Below, piece by piece: positions 26,431 through 36,301 of a DNA stretch of 64,000 bases. The notes under the pieces are model-generated. The model saw only the letters and a program-made list of their open reading frames with translations. It was not told the DNA's origin and did no database searches. How positions within the stretch are numbered: the first letter of the stretch is position 1; each line of letters opens with the position of its first letter. Location of the stretch: NCBI RefSeq assembly GCF_947495665.1, contig NZ_CANLZV010000002.1, forward strand, positions 372,001-436,000, read 5' to 3'. Both the position numbers and the translations under genes were made by a program. The DNA comes from an uncultured Sunxiuqinia sp. Its GTDB lineage: Bacteria > Bacteroidota > Bacteroidia > Bacteroidales > Prolixibacteraceae.

Positions 26431-27003
26431 ATGAAAAAACTTGCAATCATTTTATTATTGACTTCTTTTTTACTTCCGGCAACAGCGCAACTACCTTTGG
26501 AGTTGGGATTAAAAGGGGGATTCACCAGCTCGAAATTGACAACTGATCTTAGTCAATACAACGAAGAAAGTATCAGTAAATTCCATGCGGGAGCTTTTGC
26601 TCGCGTAAATATTGGTCGTATTTATGTTCAGCCTGAAGCATATTTTAACTCCAAGGGTGGCGACTTGAAAGAAGATGGTGTCGTTAATTCATTCGACTTG
26701 AAAACCGTTGATGTTCCGGTACTGCTCGGACTTAATCTGATAAAAAAAGGGCCAGTGGCTTTACGAGCCAATGCCGGACCGGTCTTTTCATTTGTGACCA
26801 AGAAGGAGCTGAATAGTGTCGATTTTGATAAAGATCAATTGGAGGACAATTTCCTGGCTTGGCAATATGGACTTGGAATCGATTTTATGATGTTTACGCT
26901 AGATGCCCGGATGGAAAATGGTTCAGGAGATTTGTATTCAGGGCCAAACTTGGAAAGCAAGAGCAAAAGTTTTATTATTAGCCTTGGCTTTAAAATTTTA
27001 TAG
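26431..27003 (+). CDS. Small outer-membrane beta-barrel protein
   Basis: A 190-residue secreted protein with signal peptide MKKLAIILLLTSFLLPATAQ. The mature sequence alternates polar and hydrophobic residues in short strands (LELGLKGGFTSS, FHAGAFARVNI, IYVQPEAYFNSKG, LLGLNLI, ALRANAGPVFSF, FIISLGFKIL), the pattern of the porin/PorT-like eight-stranded barrel family, and ends in an aromatic-free but barrel-like strand. It is probably inserted in the outer membrane. No specific ligand can be inferred. Confidence 0.82.
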   Translation: MKKLAIILLLTSFLLPATAQLPLELGLKGGFTSSKLTTDLSQYNEESISKFHAGAFARVNIGRIYVQPEAYFNSKGGDLKEDGVVNSFDLKTVDVPVLLGLNLIKKGPVALRANAGPVFSFVTKKELNSVDFDKDQLEDNFLAWQYGLGIDFMMFTLDARMENGSGDLYSGPNLESKSKSFIISLGFKIL

Positions 27004-27095
27004 TCTGGCTTGTTGAATTACAGAATAATTCGATTGATTTGTGATTAAGCTAATTTTAGAGTTGTTAATAATCATAAAATACCAACTTAAAGGTT

Positions 27096-27124
27096 TTTGA
27101 TTGAGTCAATTCTTTCTATTTTTG
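27096..27124 (+). promoter_or_regulatory. Consensus promoter of the secreted protein gene
   Basis: TTTG (27096-27099) and TATTTTTG (27117-27124) are separated by 17 bp, a full Bacteroidota promoter. Transcription from about 27131 gives a leader near 11 nt to the ATG at 27142. Confidence 0.7.
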
Positions 27125-27141
27125 TTACAGCAAATTATCGA

Positions 27142-27660
27142 ATGAAAACATTTATTCTTTCTATATTATTTTTGATTTCAGGATTTATTGTATCAGCCCA
27201 ATCCGATTCGGTCCGGGTAAGTACAATAAATCCTGAATATGACTTTTTGTATAAAGAGTTATTCAACTTTTCACCCAACTCCACTTTTGGAAGCCTCGAA
27301 CTGGAGAGCGCTGCCGGCTTACAATCTAATTTGAACTTCAAACCCAATCTTGTTTTCAATCTTGATCCTTTCTCAAGTATGAAAACACTAAGTCTCTCCA
27401 ATGGAATGCCTTTTCTGCATCCCTTTGTTAATCAGCTCGAAATAACTAACCAGGAACAGTATCAGTTGAACGATAAACTAAGTTTAGGCGGGAGTAGCTT
27501 TGTTGGGAATTCTGTTTTTAATCCTCTTCCTGCGAATCCATCACTGAAAGACATAAGTATCTACGGAGCATCGATGTTTTTGGAATATAAAGTGTCCAAG
27601 AAATTCAAAATTGGTGGCGGTTTTAGCATTACCAATCAAAATCAGCCAGGCATCTGGTAA
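27142..27660 (+). CDS. Secreted protein of unknown function
   Basis: A 172-residue protein with a clear signal peptide (MKTFILSILFLISGFIVSAQ). The mature part has no family I recognise. The final 40 residues (SIYGASMFLEYKVSKKFKIGGGF...) read like two outer-membrane beta-strands, so it may be a surface or barrel-end protein. The start at 27142 fits the promoter; a longer frame to 27097 overlaps the promoter itself. It ends at a stop right after PGIW, so a truncation of a longer barrel protein cannot be excluded. Confidence 0.6.
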   Translation: MKTFILSILFLISGFIVSAQSDSVRVSTINPEYDFLYKELFNFSPNSTFGSLELESAAGLQSNLNFKPNLVFNLDPFSSMKTLSLSNGMPFLHPFVNQLEITNQEQYQLNDKLSLGGSSFVGNSVFNPLPANPSLKDISIYGASMFLEYKVSKKFKIGGGFSITNQNQPGIW

Positions 27661-28051
27661 TTTCATTCGGGTTTTCAACCCCGTTTCGTAGCGTTTAAAC
27701 GCTGTCAACCTTTCGTTTTCCACCCTTATTTTCTTCCGTTTCTATCAATTCCAGCCATAGTCTCATTTCTTCGAGCATGAAGGGCAAAATTTTTTGTGTT
27801 CTTCAATTCGAATACCTCTCTTTTCGTGCTAACTGGATTTTTTGTGCAAAATTTTTCTGCTTTTTGGTTGACGATTTTGGCGCGTTTACCCCTCAAAAAA
27901 GGTTGTTTGTCGAAAGTGCCCCAAGTAGCGGACCAAAAGGTGTAATTTTCTAAAAAGTTGCTCGTCTATTAAGTAAACAATTAGAAAACAATGGGATTGT
28001 AGCAAATCTCAATTCAGAACAGAAACAATTTGAACACTTAAATCCAAAGTC
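27661..28051. other. Non-coding stretch, possibly decayed sequence
   Basis: About 390 bp without an intact gene. It has a GGGTT-TTC-AACCC hairpin (27669-27681), a perfect palindrome AGCGTTTAAACGCT (27690-27703), and short minus-strand frames that read protein-like (for example ENERLTAFKRYETGLKTRM and FCPSCSKK) but are broken by stops. It may be a remnant of an old gene or element; I cannot identify it. Confidence 0.35.
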
Positions 28052-28522
28052 ATGAAAAACAGAATTATTACCGGAATTAGCCTTTTTGTATTTTGCCTGG
28101 TCGCACTTGCCTCTCAGGCAGCGGACACAAATCGTTCTTTCAACGATTACGACATTGTACCTGTAGCCAATGATGAATTGTCAGCCTCAGCTGATAAGGC
28201 CTGGGTACTATCCTACGATCATGATGAAACCCCAATCATCATTACACTGCATGAAAATAAACGCTCAAAAAATTATGTGGTACGTGGAGAGCATTTCGAA
28301 GTTTCTTATGTGTGTTGCAAGAAAGGATTTGGAGCAACACGGGTAAAAGCGCAGTACAGCGAAATTCCGGAGGAACTCGTAAGCAGCGTGCTTAATGAAA
28401 AAGAGTTGGATCGGCAACGAATTCTGACTCCTAATCAAGTGACCGATGATCAAGCTCTTGGCTTAATTGCTTCATATTTGCCAAGCTTGATTAATCCGAG
28501 CTATCAACATCTTCTGAACTAG
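28052..28522 (+). CDS. Secreted protein of unknown function
   Basis: A 156-residue protein with signal peptide MKNRIITGISLFVFCLVALASQA. The mature part has a few beta-like segments (KAWVLSYDHDETPIIITLHE, NYVVRGEHFEVSYVCCKKGFG) with a CC pair, and a helical C-terminus. I do not recognise a family. It is followed by a strong terminator, which supports it as a real gene. It probably acts in the periplasm or at the outer membrane. Confidence 0.65.
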   Translation: MKNRIITGISLFVFCLVALASQAADTNRSFNDYDIVPVANDELSASADKAWVLSYDHDETPIIITLHENKRSKNYVVRGEHFEVSYVCCKKGFGATRVKAQYSEIPEELVSSVLNEKELDRQRILTPNQVTDDQALGLIASYLPSLINPSYQHLLN

Positions 28523-28549
28523 TTTTTTAATAAAAACAGCATCAATTCG

Positions 28550-28579
28550 AAAGCTGCTTCCCCCCAGGAGCAGCTTTTT
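28550..28579. terminator. Terminator between the secreted protein and Cys-rich protein genes
   Basis: AAAGCTGCT (28550-28558) pairs with AGCAGCTTT (28569-28577), C-rich loop, followed by TTCTTTT. It lies between converging genes and could serve both, though the T-tract is on the plus strand. Confidence 0.85.
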
Positions 28580-28582
28580 CTT

Positions 28583-28765
28583 TTAAATACAGCCGCAAAC
28601 AAAGCCATCGGCCAGTCCTTCCGTTAAGGCTTGCACTGCTTCCTTTTCTTGCTCAGAGCCTTTGCATGAAGGACACACCGGAAGGTTTAATTCCTTGTTG
28701 ATAGTTGATGTTTGTGGATCAACTGTTTGTTGACACACAAAGCAGCACGTTGCAAAATCGTTCAT
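28583..28765 (-). CDS. Small cysteine-rich (zinc-ribbon-like) protein
   Basis: A 60-residue protein, MNDFATCCFVCQQTVDPQ at the start, with CFVC (Cys8, Cys11), CPSC in the middle and CGC at the end. The two CxxC pairs spaced by about 20 residues suggest a zinc ribbon. The start at 28765 is chosen because the only promoter box (28793-28800) lies inside a longer frame reaching 28885. No named family recognised; a metal-binding or regulatory role is inference. Confidence 0.65.
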   Translation of the reverse strand: MNDFATCCFVCQQTVDPQTSTINKELNLPVCPSCKGSEQEKEAVQALTEGLADGFVCGCI

Positions 28766-28792
28766 TTCTTTTCTTTCTTGTATTTTAGGCTG

Positions 28793-28800
28793 CAAAACTA
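28793..28800 (-). promoter_or_regulatory. -7 element of the Cys-rich protein gene
   Basis: On the minus strand it reads TAGTTTTG, a consensus match, giving a leader of about 20 nt to the ATG at 28765. Confidence 0.5.
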
Positions 28801-28954
28801 CTAAATTGCACGATTTATAAGGCGAAATCCTGTTGTATTGGCAGTTTATCGAACATGCTATGTTATTATGGCGTGTTTTCGTCAAAATAGGCGAGTGGCA
28901 CGATTATTATTGAAAAAAAACAAGACACAAATATATAAACTAGTACAGATTGAC

Positions 28955-28962
28955 TACTTTTG
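28955..28962 (+). promoter_or_regulatory. -7 element of secA
   Basis: TACTTTTG matches TAnnTTTG. Leader of about 30 nt to the secA ATG at 28999. Confidence 0.55.
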
Positions 28963-28998
28963 TGTCCGTTCACATTAAAATATAAGAAATTTTAGATA

Positions 28999-31900
28999 AT
29001 GGCATTTGTAAATAAAATTTTAGGCAAATTTTTGGGCAACAAATCAGATCGCGATATTCGTGAGATCACCCCAATCGTTGAACAAATCAAAATTGAATAC
29101 GAACGTATTTCAAAACTTTCCATAGATGAGTTAAGAGCTGAATCCAAACGATTAAAGCAGGTAATTCAGGATCGCATACAGGCTGATCTGGATGAAATTG
29201 CAACTTTGAAAGCTAAGGTTGAAGAAGTTGACATCCAGGAAAGTGAAAAAATATACCAACAAGTTGATAAAATAGAGGAACAAATTAATGAAAAGATTGA
29301 AGCTGTTCTGAATGAAATATTACCGGCTGCATTTGCTGTTGTGAAAGATACCGCACGCCGTTTTGCTGAAAATGAATCCTTGGTGGTGACAGCAACGGAC
29401 TTTGACCGGGAGCTTGCAGCAGGAAGAGATAGCATTGAAATAGACGGTGAGCAAGCTGTTTGGTATAACAAATGGGCTGCCGGAGGATCTGAGGTAACCT
29501 GGGACATGATTCACTACGACGTGCAATTGATTGGTGGAGTTGTGCTTCACCAGGGAAAAATTGCAGAGATGGCGACTGGTGAAGGTAAAACGCTTGTGGC
29601 AACATTGCCTGTTTTCCTGAACGCGCTGGCTGGTCGTGGGGTACATGTTGTAACCGTGAACGATTACCTGTCAAAACGTGACTCCGAATGGATGGGGCCA
29701 ATTTTTGAATTCCATGGTCTGAGCGTTGACTGCATCGATAAGCACCGGCCCAACTCGGATGCCCGTCGTAAAGCCTACAATTCGGATGTTACCTATGGAA
29801 CCAACAATGAGTTTGGTTTTGATTACTTGCGTGACAACATGGCCATTAACCCACAAGACTTGGTGCAGCGCAAGCACCATTATGCCATTGTCGATGAGGT
29901 TGACTCGGTATTGATTGATGATGCCCGTACGCCGTTGATTATTTCTGGACCTGTACCTAAGGGAGATAATCAGAAATTTGACGAACTGAAACCCAAAGTG
30001 GAGAAGTTGGTTTCGGCACAAAAGAATTTTGTTTCGCAATGTTTAACGGATGCCAAACGCCTGCTAACCAAAGATAATCCAACCAAAGAAGAGCGGGAAG
30101 AAGGGGCATTGCAGTTGCTTCGAGCGCACAAAGGGCTTCCCAAAACCAAAGCCATTATTAAATTCCTGAGTGAAGAGGGAATTAAAGCAGCGATGCAAAA
30201 GACGGAAAATTACTATATGCAGGATAACAGCAAAAACATGCATATTGTAACGGATCCGCTTTACTTTATCATCGAAGAAAAACAAAACTCAGTTGAGCTT
30301 ACCGATAAAGGAATTGACTTGATTTCGGCCGATGTGGATGATCCGGAATTCTTTGTACTGCCCGATATGGGCGGCATGATTGCTGAAATTGAGAATGACA
30401 GCCAGTTATCTCACGAAGAGCAATTGGAAAAGAAGGATGATTTATTGCAAAACTATGCCGTAAAATCAGAACGGGTACACACCATTAACCAGTTGTTGAA
30501 AGCTTACGCCATGTTTGAAAAAGACGTGGAATACGTGGTAATCGACAATAAAGTTAAAATTGTAGATGAGCAAACCGGCCGTATTATGGAAGGCCGTCGT
30601 TACTCGGATGGTTTGCATCAGGCGATTGAAGCGAAAGAACGTGTGAAGGTTGAAGCAGCCACCCAAACATTTGCAACAGTAACACTGCAGAATTATTTCA
30701 GGATGTACCATAAATTGAGTGGTATGACTGGTACTGCGGAGACCGAAGCTGGCGAATTATGGGACATCTACGAATTGGAGGTTGTGGTTATTCCTACCAA
30801 CCGTCCGATTATTCGGGATGACCGGGAAGATTTGGTTTATAAGACAAAACGCGAAAAATACAATGCCGTTATTCTGGAAATCGTTGAACTGAATAAAGCC
30901 GGACGCCCTGTCTTGGTGGGGACGACTTCGGTTGAAATTTCAGAATTGCTGAGCCGGATGTTGAAAATACGAGGAATCAAGCATAATGTATTGAATGCGA
31001 AAATGCATGCTCGTGAAGCAGATATTGTTGCTGACGCCGGTGTTGCTGGAATGGTGACGATCGCTACAAACATGGCGGGTCGTGGTACCGATATTAAACT
31101 GACAAAAGAAGTTAAAGAGCGTGGTGGTTTGGCCATTATTGGTACCGAGCGTCATGATTCGCGTCGCGTTGACCGCCAGCTTCGTGGACGTTCCGGACGT
31201 CAGGGAGACCCAGGTAGTTCTCAGTTCTTTGTTTCGTTGGAAGACGATTTGATGCGTTTGTTCAACTCAGACCGGATTACCGGAATTATGGACCGTTTGG
31301 GCTTGGATGAAGGAGAAGTGATTCAGCACTCGATGATTACCAAATCAATTGAGCGTGCCCAACGAAAGGTTGAAGAAAACAACTTCGGTATTCGTAAGCG
31401 TTTGCTTGAATACGATGATGTAATGAACTCGCAACGTGAAGTCATCTATAAAAAACGTCACCATGCCTTGTTTGGTGAGCGACTTGAAGTTGACTTGTTG
31501 AACATGATGTATGATTCACTGGAAAATCTGGTGAACGAATACTATGGCAGTGATCAGTTTGAAGACTTCAACTTGGAATTGGTTCGTTTAGTTTCTATTG
31601 AATCTCCGGTTTCTGAAGAGGATTTTGGGAAATTGAAGCCGGAAGAAATTATTGACAAAATCTACCAGGTCATGATCAACACCTTTACCCGGAAAGTTGA
31701 AACCATTTCAAAGCAAGCTTACCCGGTTATTAAGGATGTTTACGAGCGTAAATCTCATATTTACCAAAATATTGTTGTTCCAATTTCTGATGGGAAACGA
31801 ATTTTCCAAATTATTACCAACCTGGAGAAAGCGTATAATAACCACGGAAAAGAATTGGTGAAGTCATACCAAAAGCAAGTGGTTCTTTCTACCATTGATG

Positions 31901-32316
31901 AAGCATGGAAAGAGCAATTACGCGAGATGGATGACTTGAAACAATCGGTTCAGAATGCGACCTACGAGCAGAAAGATCCTTTGCTGATTTATAAGTTTGA
32001 ATCGTTCAACCTCTTTAAGGTGATGGTACAAAAGGTGAATAAAGATGTTGTATCAACTTTAATGAAGGGGCATATCCCAATTTCTGATCCGAATGAAGTA
32101 CGCGAAGCAGAAGACCGGAAACGGACGGATATGAGTAAATACTCAACTCAAAAGTCTGACATGCCGGAAGGTGGTTCGCGAAGTGCAGGACAGGACACCA
32201 GAGAGAAGCCCCGGGTTCAACCGGTAAGGGTGGAGAAAAGAGTAGGACGTAATGAGCCTTGCCCTTGCGGTAGCGGAAAAAAATACAAAAGCTGTCACGG
32301 CAAAAACGCCGAATAA
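28999..32316 (+). CDS. secA: Preprotein translocase ATPase SecA
   Basis: The motor of the Sec export pathway, acting at SecYEG on the inner membrane. At 1105 residues it is longer than E. coli SecA (901). Walker A MATGEGKT is near residue 190, the DEAD-like [16 protein letters not shown] near 296, followed by insertions (about 330-440) common in Bacteroidota SecA. The preprotein cross-linking region, GRGTDIKL and [19 protein letters not shown] in the second motor domain, and the C-terminal zinc motif [14 protein letters not shown] are all seen. It is 13 bp upstream of lgt, so the export ATPase and lipoprotein modification genes share a transcript. Confidence 0.98.
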   Translation: MAFVNKILGKFLGNKSDRDIREITPIVEQIKIEYERISKLSIDELRAESKRLKQVIQDRIQADLDEIATLKAKVEEVDIQESEKIYQQVDKIEEQINEKIEAVLNEILPAAFAVVKDTARRFAENESLVVTATDFDRELAAGRDSIEIDGEQAVWYNKWAAGGSEVTWDMIHYDVQLIGGVVLHQGKIAEMATGEGKTLVATLPVFLNALAGRGVHVVTVNDYLSKRDSEWMGPIFEFHGLSVDCIDKHRPNSDARRKAYNSDVTYGTNNEFGFDYLRDNMAINPQDLVQRKHHYAIVDEVDSVLIDDARTPLIISGPVPKGDNQKFDELKPKVEKLVSAQKNFVSQCLTDAKRLLTKDNPTKEEREEGALQLLRAHKGLPKTKAIIKFLSEEGIKAAMQKTENYYMQDNSKNMHIVTDPLYFIIEEKQNSVELTDKGIDLISADVDDPEFFVLPDMGGMIAEIENDSQLSHEEQLEKKDDLLQNYAVKSERVHTINQLLKAYAMFEKDVEYVVIDNKVKIVDEQTGRIMEGRRYSDGLHQAIEAKERVKVEAATQTFATVTLQNYFRMYHKLSGMTGTAETEAGELWDIYELEVVVIPTNRPIIRDDREDLVYKTKREKYNAVILEIVELNKAGRPVLVGTTSVEISELLSRMLKIRGIKHNVLNAKMHAREADIVADAGVAGMVTIATNMAGRGTDIKLTKEVKERGGLAIIGTERHDSRRVDRQLRGRSGRQGDPGSSQFFVSLEDDLMRLFNSDRITGIMDRLGLDEGEVIQHSMITKSIERAQRKVEENNFGIRKRLLEYDDVMNSQREVIYKKRHHALFGERLEVDLLNMMYDSLENLVNEYYGSDQFEDFNLELVRLVSIESPVSEEDFGKLKPEEIIDKIYQVMINTFTRKVETISKQAYPVIKDVYERKSHIYQNIVVPISDGKRIFQIITNLEKAYNNHGKELVKSYQKQVVLSTIDEAWKEQLREMDDLKQSVQNATYEQKDPLLIYKFESFNLFKVMVQKVNKDVVSTLMKGHIPISDPNEVREAEDRKRTDMSKYSTQKSDMPEGGSRSAGQDTREKPRVQPVRVEKRVGRNEPCPCGSGKKYKSCHGKNAE

Positions 32317-32329
32317 AAAATAAAACTAC

Positions 32330-33139
32330 ATGGAATTTTTAGCCTTTATTCACTGGAATATAGATCCTGAAATTTTTAGTCTTGGTCCAATATCTGTTCG
32401 ATGGTACGGCCTGTTATTTGCCTTTGGCTTTTTATTTGGCTATTACCAGGCAGAGCGCATGTTTAAGTTTGAAAAGATTAACCCGGAGTGGTTGGAGAGT
32501 CTTTTTATCTATATGATTGTGGCCACGATTGTTGGCGCCAGACTCGGACATGTATTTTTCTATGGTTGGGACTATTATTCTCAGCATCCGGCTGAAATTC
32601 TGAAAGTATGGCATGGTGGACTCGCCAGTCATGGCGGTGCCGCCGGCATTTTTATTGCCTTAATGATTTGGAGCAAGAAAGTGTCCAAACGCTCGGTTTT
32701 CTGGGTTTTGGATCGGGTAGTGGTTCCTACTGCTTTAGTGGCTGCTCTGATTCGTACGGGTAACCTGATGAATTCTGAAATCTATGGAATTCAAACCAGC
32801 TTGCCTTGGGGAATGATCTTTGAGCGCAATGGTGAAACTGTTGCTAAACACCCAACCCAATTGTATGAAGCCTTTGCTTACCTGATAACTTTTGGAGTTA
32901 TGCTTTATACGTATTGGAAAACCGATTTACGCAATCGTCAGGGATTCATTGTCGGCTTGTTCTTTGTAATGATCTTCCTGGCTCGCTTCTTCATCGAATT
33001 TATCAAAGAAGACCAGGAGGCTTTTGAAGCGGGAATGGCTTTGAATATGGGACAACTGCTAAGCATCCCATTTGTTCTGGGCGGTTTATACCTGATGTTC
33101 CGGGCTCTGAAAAGAGCTCCGGTTATCTATAAAAACTAA
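32330..33139 (+). CDS. lgt: Prolipoprotein diacylglyceryl transferase
   Basis: The first enzyme of lipoprotein maturation; it moves diacylglycerol from phosphatidylglycerol to the lipobox cysteine. The 269-residue polytopic protein has the signature HGGLASHGGAAG, the conserved RTGNLMNSEIYG (normally RxGNxxNxE) and HPTQLYEA. The N-terminal FSLGPISVRWYGLLF is also typical. It follows secA closely and overlaps the convergent DUF6340 gene by 4 bp. Confidence 0.97.
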   Translation: MEFLAFIHWNIDPEIFSLGPISVRWYGLLFAFGFLFGYYQAERMFKFEKINPEWLESLFIYMIVATIVGARLGHVFFYGWDYYSQHPAEILKVWHGGLASHGGAAGIFIALMIWSKKVSKRSVFWVLDRVVVPTALVAALIRTGNLMNSEIYGIQTSLPWGMIFERNGETVAKHPTQLYEAFAYLITFGVMLYTYWKTDLRNRQGFIVGLFFVMIFLARFFIEFIKEDQEAFEAGMALNMGQLLSIPFVLGGLYLMFRALKRAPVIYKN

Positions 33140-34185
33140 TCGGAAAGAATCTTTTTAAATTCATCAACCGTTTTTTTGCGGCTTTTTAGTTGGTATAAAT
33201 ACAACTCCGTTTGTCTGCGGTATTGTGTTTTGTAGGATTGAGTAGCCCATTCAGCGGCTTCATTCAAATTGCCAATCATTTCACTGGCTACAGCCAAATT
33301 ATATTCCAGCTTGCTTTTATCAGAAGCTTTGCTTGTGCGGTTTAAAATTGACTTCCAGTGATCGTAGGCTTTGCCCCAGTTATTTTCTCGAATAGCTGCT
33401 TCCAATAAGGCTGAATCGGCTTCTTTCAGAACAAAATAGCTTCGTGCCTGGGTTTGCCATTGAGGCGCCAGTTTGGCGTCCAGTTCAAGTGCTACCTGAA
33501 TTCCAGTTTCAATCAAAGCCTGTTTTACAGGAACCAGTTGGTTGGTGAACAGATTCTTTTGTGAATAATCCTGTTCTTCCCAAAATATAGTGTCACCCAC
33601 CAACAGCTGCATTAGAATCTCTTCGCGCGAAGGATCGTAAATTTTTACCACGGCATCATATTTTGAATCAATGGAGGCCAGGTGAAAATCCGAATAAGGG
33701 ACTTTCATGTAGTCGGTCATGATTTTGTTTGTGTAACGCTCCAGGACCAGCAATGCATCGGTTTGGTAGGTTTCACATACTTCGGTGACGTAATCCCATT
33801 CCAGTGGTGGTAAAACTTTGTAATAAGTCTCGCTACGCGGTATATTTCGCTCTTCAGGAATGACCACATCATATCGTCCGGATTCAAACAGTAAATCAGC
33901 TAAAACCTTTAGAGTCGTATCTGAAGCTGAACTGTCCAAAACAGCGGCATCTACATTAAAAGCACGGCGGTAAAAATAGTTTTGCAGACTGTCTGCCGGG
34001 TAATTACCAAACTCATCAGTCAGACTCCGGTTCATCAAAGTCAGGCTAACAACATCATTGGGAAGCAGAAACTCCGAAGGTTTTGCCACCTCAATATAAA
34101 CTGTCTTTAAACTTGTTGCACAAGAAGCCAAAAATAAAATACAAACAGCTAATGCTGAATACTTATAGAGTTTGTTGATATTCAT
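33136..34185 (-). CDS. DUF6340 family lipoprotein
   Basis: A 349-residue lipoprotein: the signal peptide ends FLASCATS with the lipobox cysteine. The N-terminal half carries the family marks PSEFLLPNDVVSLTLMNRS and a long domain ending near 240, and the C-terminal part (about 265-335) is helical and TPR-like (NNWGKAYDHWKSIL, YNLAVASEMIGNLNEAAEWA). Function unknown. It follows the VWA membrane protein gene by 16 bp on the minus strand, so they form an operon, and its stop overlaps the end of lgt by 4 bp. Confidence 0.85.
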   Translation of the reverse strand: MNINKLYKYSALAVCILFLASCATSLKTVYIEVAKPSEFLLPNDVVSLTLMNRSLTDEFGNYPADSLQNYFYRRAFNVDAAVLDSSASDTTLKVLADLLFESGRYDVVIPEERNIPRSETYYKVLPPLEWDYVTEVCETYQTDALLVLERYTNKIMTDYMKVPYSDFHLASIDSKYDAVVKIYDPSREEILMQLLVGDTIFWEEQDYSQKNLFTNQLVPVKQALIETGIQVALELDAKLAPQWQTQARSYFVLKEADSALLEAAIRENNWGKAYDHWKSILNRTSKASDKSKLEYNLAVASEMIGNLNEAAEWATQSYKTQYRRQTELYLYQLKSRKKTVDEFKKILSD

Positions 34186-34201
34186 AGTGTTATTCCATGC
34201 G

Positions 34202-36301
34202 TTAGTATATGCCCCAGAATTTTCTCAAAAACCATTCCAAAGCTAATAAAAATAGAAGGACAAAGAAGATCCATCTGACTGATAACAATTCGCGATAAAT
34301 CTGCTGTTCAAGTTGATTGCTTTTTAAATTCGACTGTTCGTTCAGTTGTTCAATGAATTGATCGACTTGTTCTGCTAAATAAAAATTGCCCCCGGATTTT
34401 CGTGCTATTTGAGCTAATGTCTGAAAGTTGGCCTCGGTATCAACCAATTCAATTTGAATACGGCTGACCGTAAAAGTCCCGGACTCTTCATACGTCTTTT
34501 CTCCAAGAACGGTGCGAGCGGAGAATTCGTATTCACCAACAGGAAACCGCCCCATATTTAATTGATATTTTTCGCCTGCCTTATCAAAGACCGCTTCGTA
34601 TTGCTGTCCATTTTTAGCAGTAAGCTGAATGCTAATATCAGGAGAATTATCCAGCTCGAAGCTCTCGTTAAATAATTCAGCCTGAAGAATTACAGGCACA
34701 TCTTCTGCGTACTCGGTTTCATAAAAAAGATTGAAATTGTCTTCATTGTTTTTGAGAACCAAATAATGAATCGTTTTTTGAATCCAGCTGTCAAAGTTTT
34801 GATGCGATCCATTCTTCAGGTAATTGTGAATGCGCCAGCGCCACAAGCCTTCACCTGCAATAAAACCTCTTTTTTTACCATTAACCCTTCCAAATGCCAT
34901 TAATGGTCGGTTTGTTTCAATTGTCTGGATGGTCTGATTGGCCAAAACTTCCATGCCTGTATGGAGGTTTGCATCACCAAATGGAACCTGCAAAGGCGGA
35001 AAGCTCTCCAGTATTTGCATTTCTGAAACATCGAAATGGAACAAGCTAAAGTCTTCCCGAAGTAGCGGAGTAGCTTGTTCAAAGCTGTTGCCCTGCAAAA
35101 ACTCCAAGCCCGTTTGGAGCTCGTTAAAGCTAGCGATTGCTGTTTCTTGCCCAAGAATAAACAAAACGGGACGTCCACTTGCCAAAAGTTTTTGAAGCAA
35201 GGAAACAGATTCTAACGTTTGATCTGGCAACTGGTGAACAACAACTAAATCCGAATGGCTAAAATCAAGCTCCGATTTTGGATTATGAATTAATTCGATT
35301 TCATACTTGGCTTCATTTTCCAAACTTTTCAAAAGAGCGCCAACATCCGGATGCGGTCCATGCGTTAAGATTAGAATATGTTGTTTTTCTGAAACGACAT
35401 TCACGGAAAAATCAAAGCTATTGTTAGCTAAGTTCTGCTCGCCAGTCACTGTTTCTAGCTTTACTGAGTAGTTTACAATTCCTGCTTTGGTAGGTTTCAG
35501 ACTGATGTTTTCGGTAATGAAATAATGGTCGGATTCTAAGCGAATAGCCCGTGAATAATAGGTTTTGCCAGATTCTTCTACGGTTAAATTAACTAGTTGC
35601 CCTGCTGCTTTTGTAAAGCTGAGATCAATTTCAGCAGCAAAAGGGCTATCTAAAAAGACCCTGGAATTATGAGTCACTTTTCGAATGGCAGCATCGGTAT
35701 GAATGGTCGTGTCGCCAAAACCAATAGCATAAATAGGGTAGTTTACTGTTTCAGAAATGAAAGCAGGATCAGCTCCGGCATTGAAAATTCCATCACCCAG
35801 AAGAATCAACGCACCAACATCGGATGAAAGATGGGATTGATCAATTTCATCAAACAGTTTGCTGTAATCTGACCGCTTACCTGTAAAAGTTGGTTCTACT
35901 TCCCGAATAACCTCATTGTCAAATAAAATAACTTCGGGTGAATAGGCGTTTAGTTCTTGTTTCAAATAATTTTTCAGCGAAAGCACATCCTGCTGAAACG
36001 GAGATAAGGATTCGGAGTTGTCAATACCAATAATCAATGAGGGTTGGTATGACCGGTGTTTCAGGTACTTGACGGCTAATTGTAAAAATAGAACAGACAG
36101 CAAAAAAACGGAAATAAAACGCAAAGCACTTAAACTATACACTTGTCGCTCAGAAAGTGGAGAATTCTGGCCCGACTTCCAATACAGCATAAAGCTAAAA
36201 GCTCCTGCAAGAAGTAACGAAAACACAAGGATTCCAAAAGTATATGGTGAGTTGGCGTAGATTTCCAAAATTAAAATTTTATAAGTCTCCAAATTTAACA
36301 C
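34202..36301 (-). CDS. VWA-domain membrane protein with amidotransferase-like middle domain
   Basis: A 699-residue inner-membrane protein. Two N-terminal membrane helices (about 21-40 and 60-78) precede a von Willebrand A domain with an intact MIDAS motif DNSES (Asp94, Ser96, Ser98) and ILLGDGIFNAG. A middle region with ILILTHGPHPDVGALLKSL and GRPVLFILGQ resembles a class I glutamine-amidotransferase-like fold. One membrane helix near 674-692 ends the protein. Such proteins occur in Bacteroidota without known role, perhaps as scaffolds at the envelope. The start is uncertain (GTG at 36301); a CAAATTTA -7 box inside the first codons suggests a slightly later start. Confidence 0.8.
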   Translation of the reverse strand: MLNLETYKILILEIYANSPYTFGILVFSLLLAGAFSFMLYWKSGQNSPLSERQVYSLSALRFISVFLLSVLFLQLAVKYLKHRSYQPSLIIGIDNSESLSPFQQDVLSLKNYLKQELNAYSPEVILFDNEVIREVEPTFTGKRSDYSKLFDEIDQSHLSSDVGALILLGDGIFNAGADPAFISETVNYPIYAIGFGDTTIHTDAAIRKVTHNSRVFLDSPFAAEIDLSFTKAAGQLVNLTVEESGKTYYSRAIRLESDHYFITENISLKPTKAGIVNYSVKLETVTGEQNLANNSFDFSVNVVSEKQHILILTHGPHPDVGALLKSLENEAKYEIELIHNPKSELDFSHSDLVVVHQLPDQTLESVSLLQKLLASGRPVLFILGQETAIASFNELQTGLEFLQGNSFEQATPLLREDFSLFHFDVSEMQILESFPPLQVPFGDANLHTGMEVLANQTIQTIETNRPLMAFGRVNGKKRGFIAGEGLWRWRIHNYLKNGSHQNFDSWIQKTIHYLVLKNNEDNFNLFYETEYAEDVPVILQAELFNESFELDNSPDISIQLTAKNGQQYEAVFDKAGEKYQLNMGRFPVGEYEFSARTVLGEKTYEESGTFTVSRIQIELVDTEANFQTLAQIARKSGGNFYLAEQVDQFIEQLNEQSNLKSNQLEQQIYRELLSVRWIFFVLLFLLALEWFLRKFWGIY

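Noticed and set aside
27690-27703. Palindrome AGCGTTTAAACGCT as an operator
   Set aside because: It lies far from any start codon and may be part of decayed sequence; no gene nearby would be controlled.
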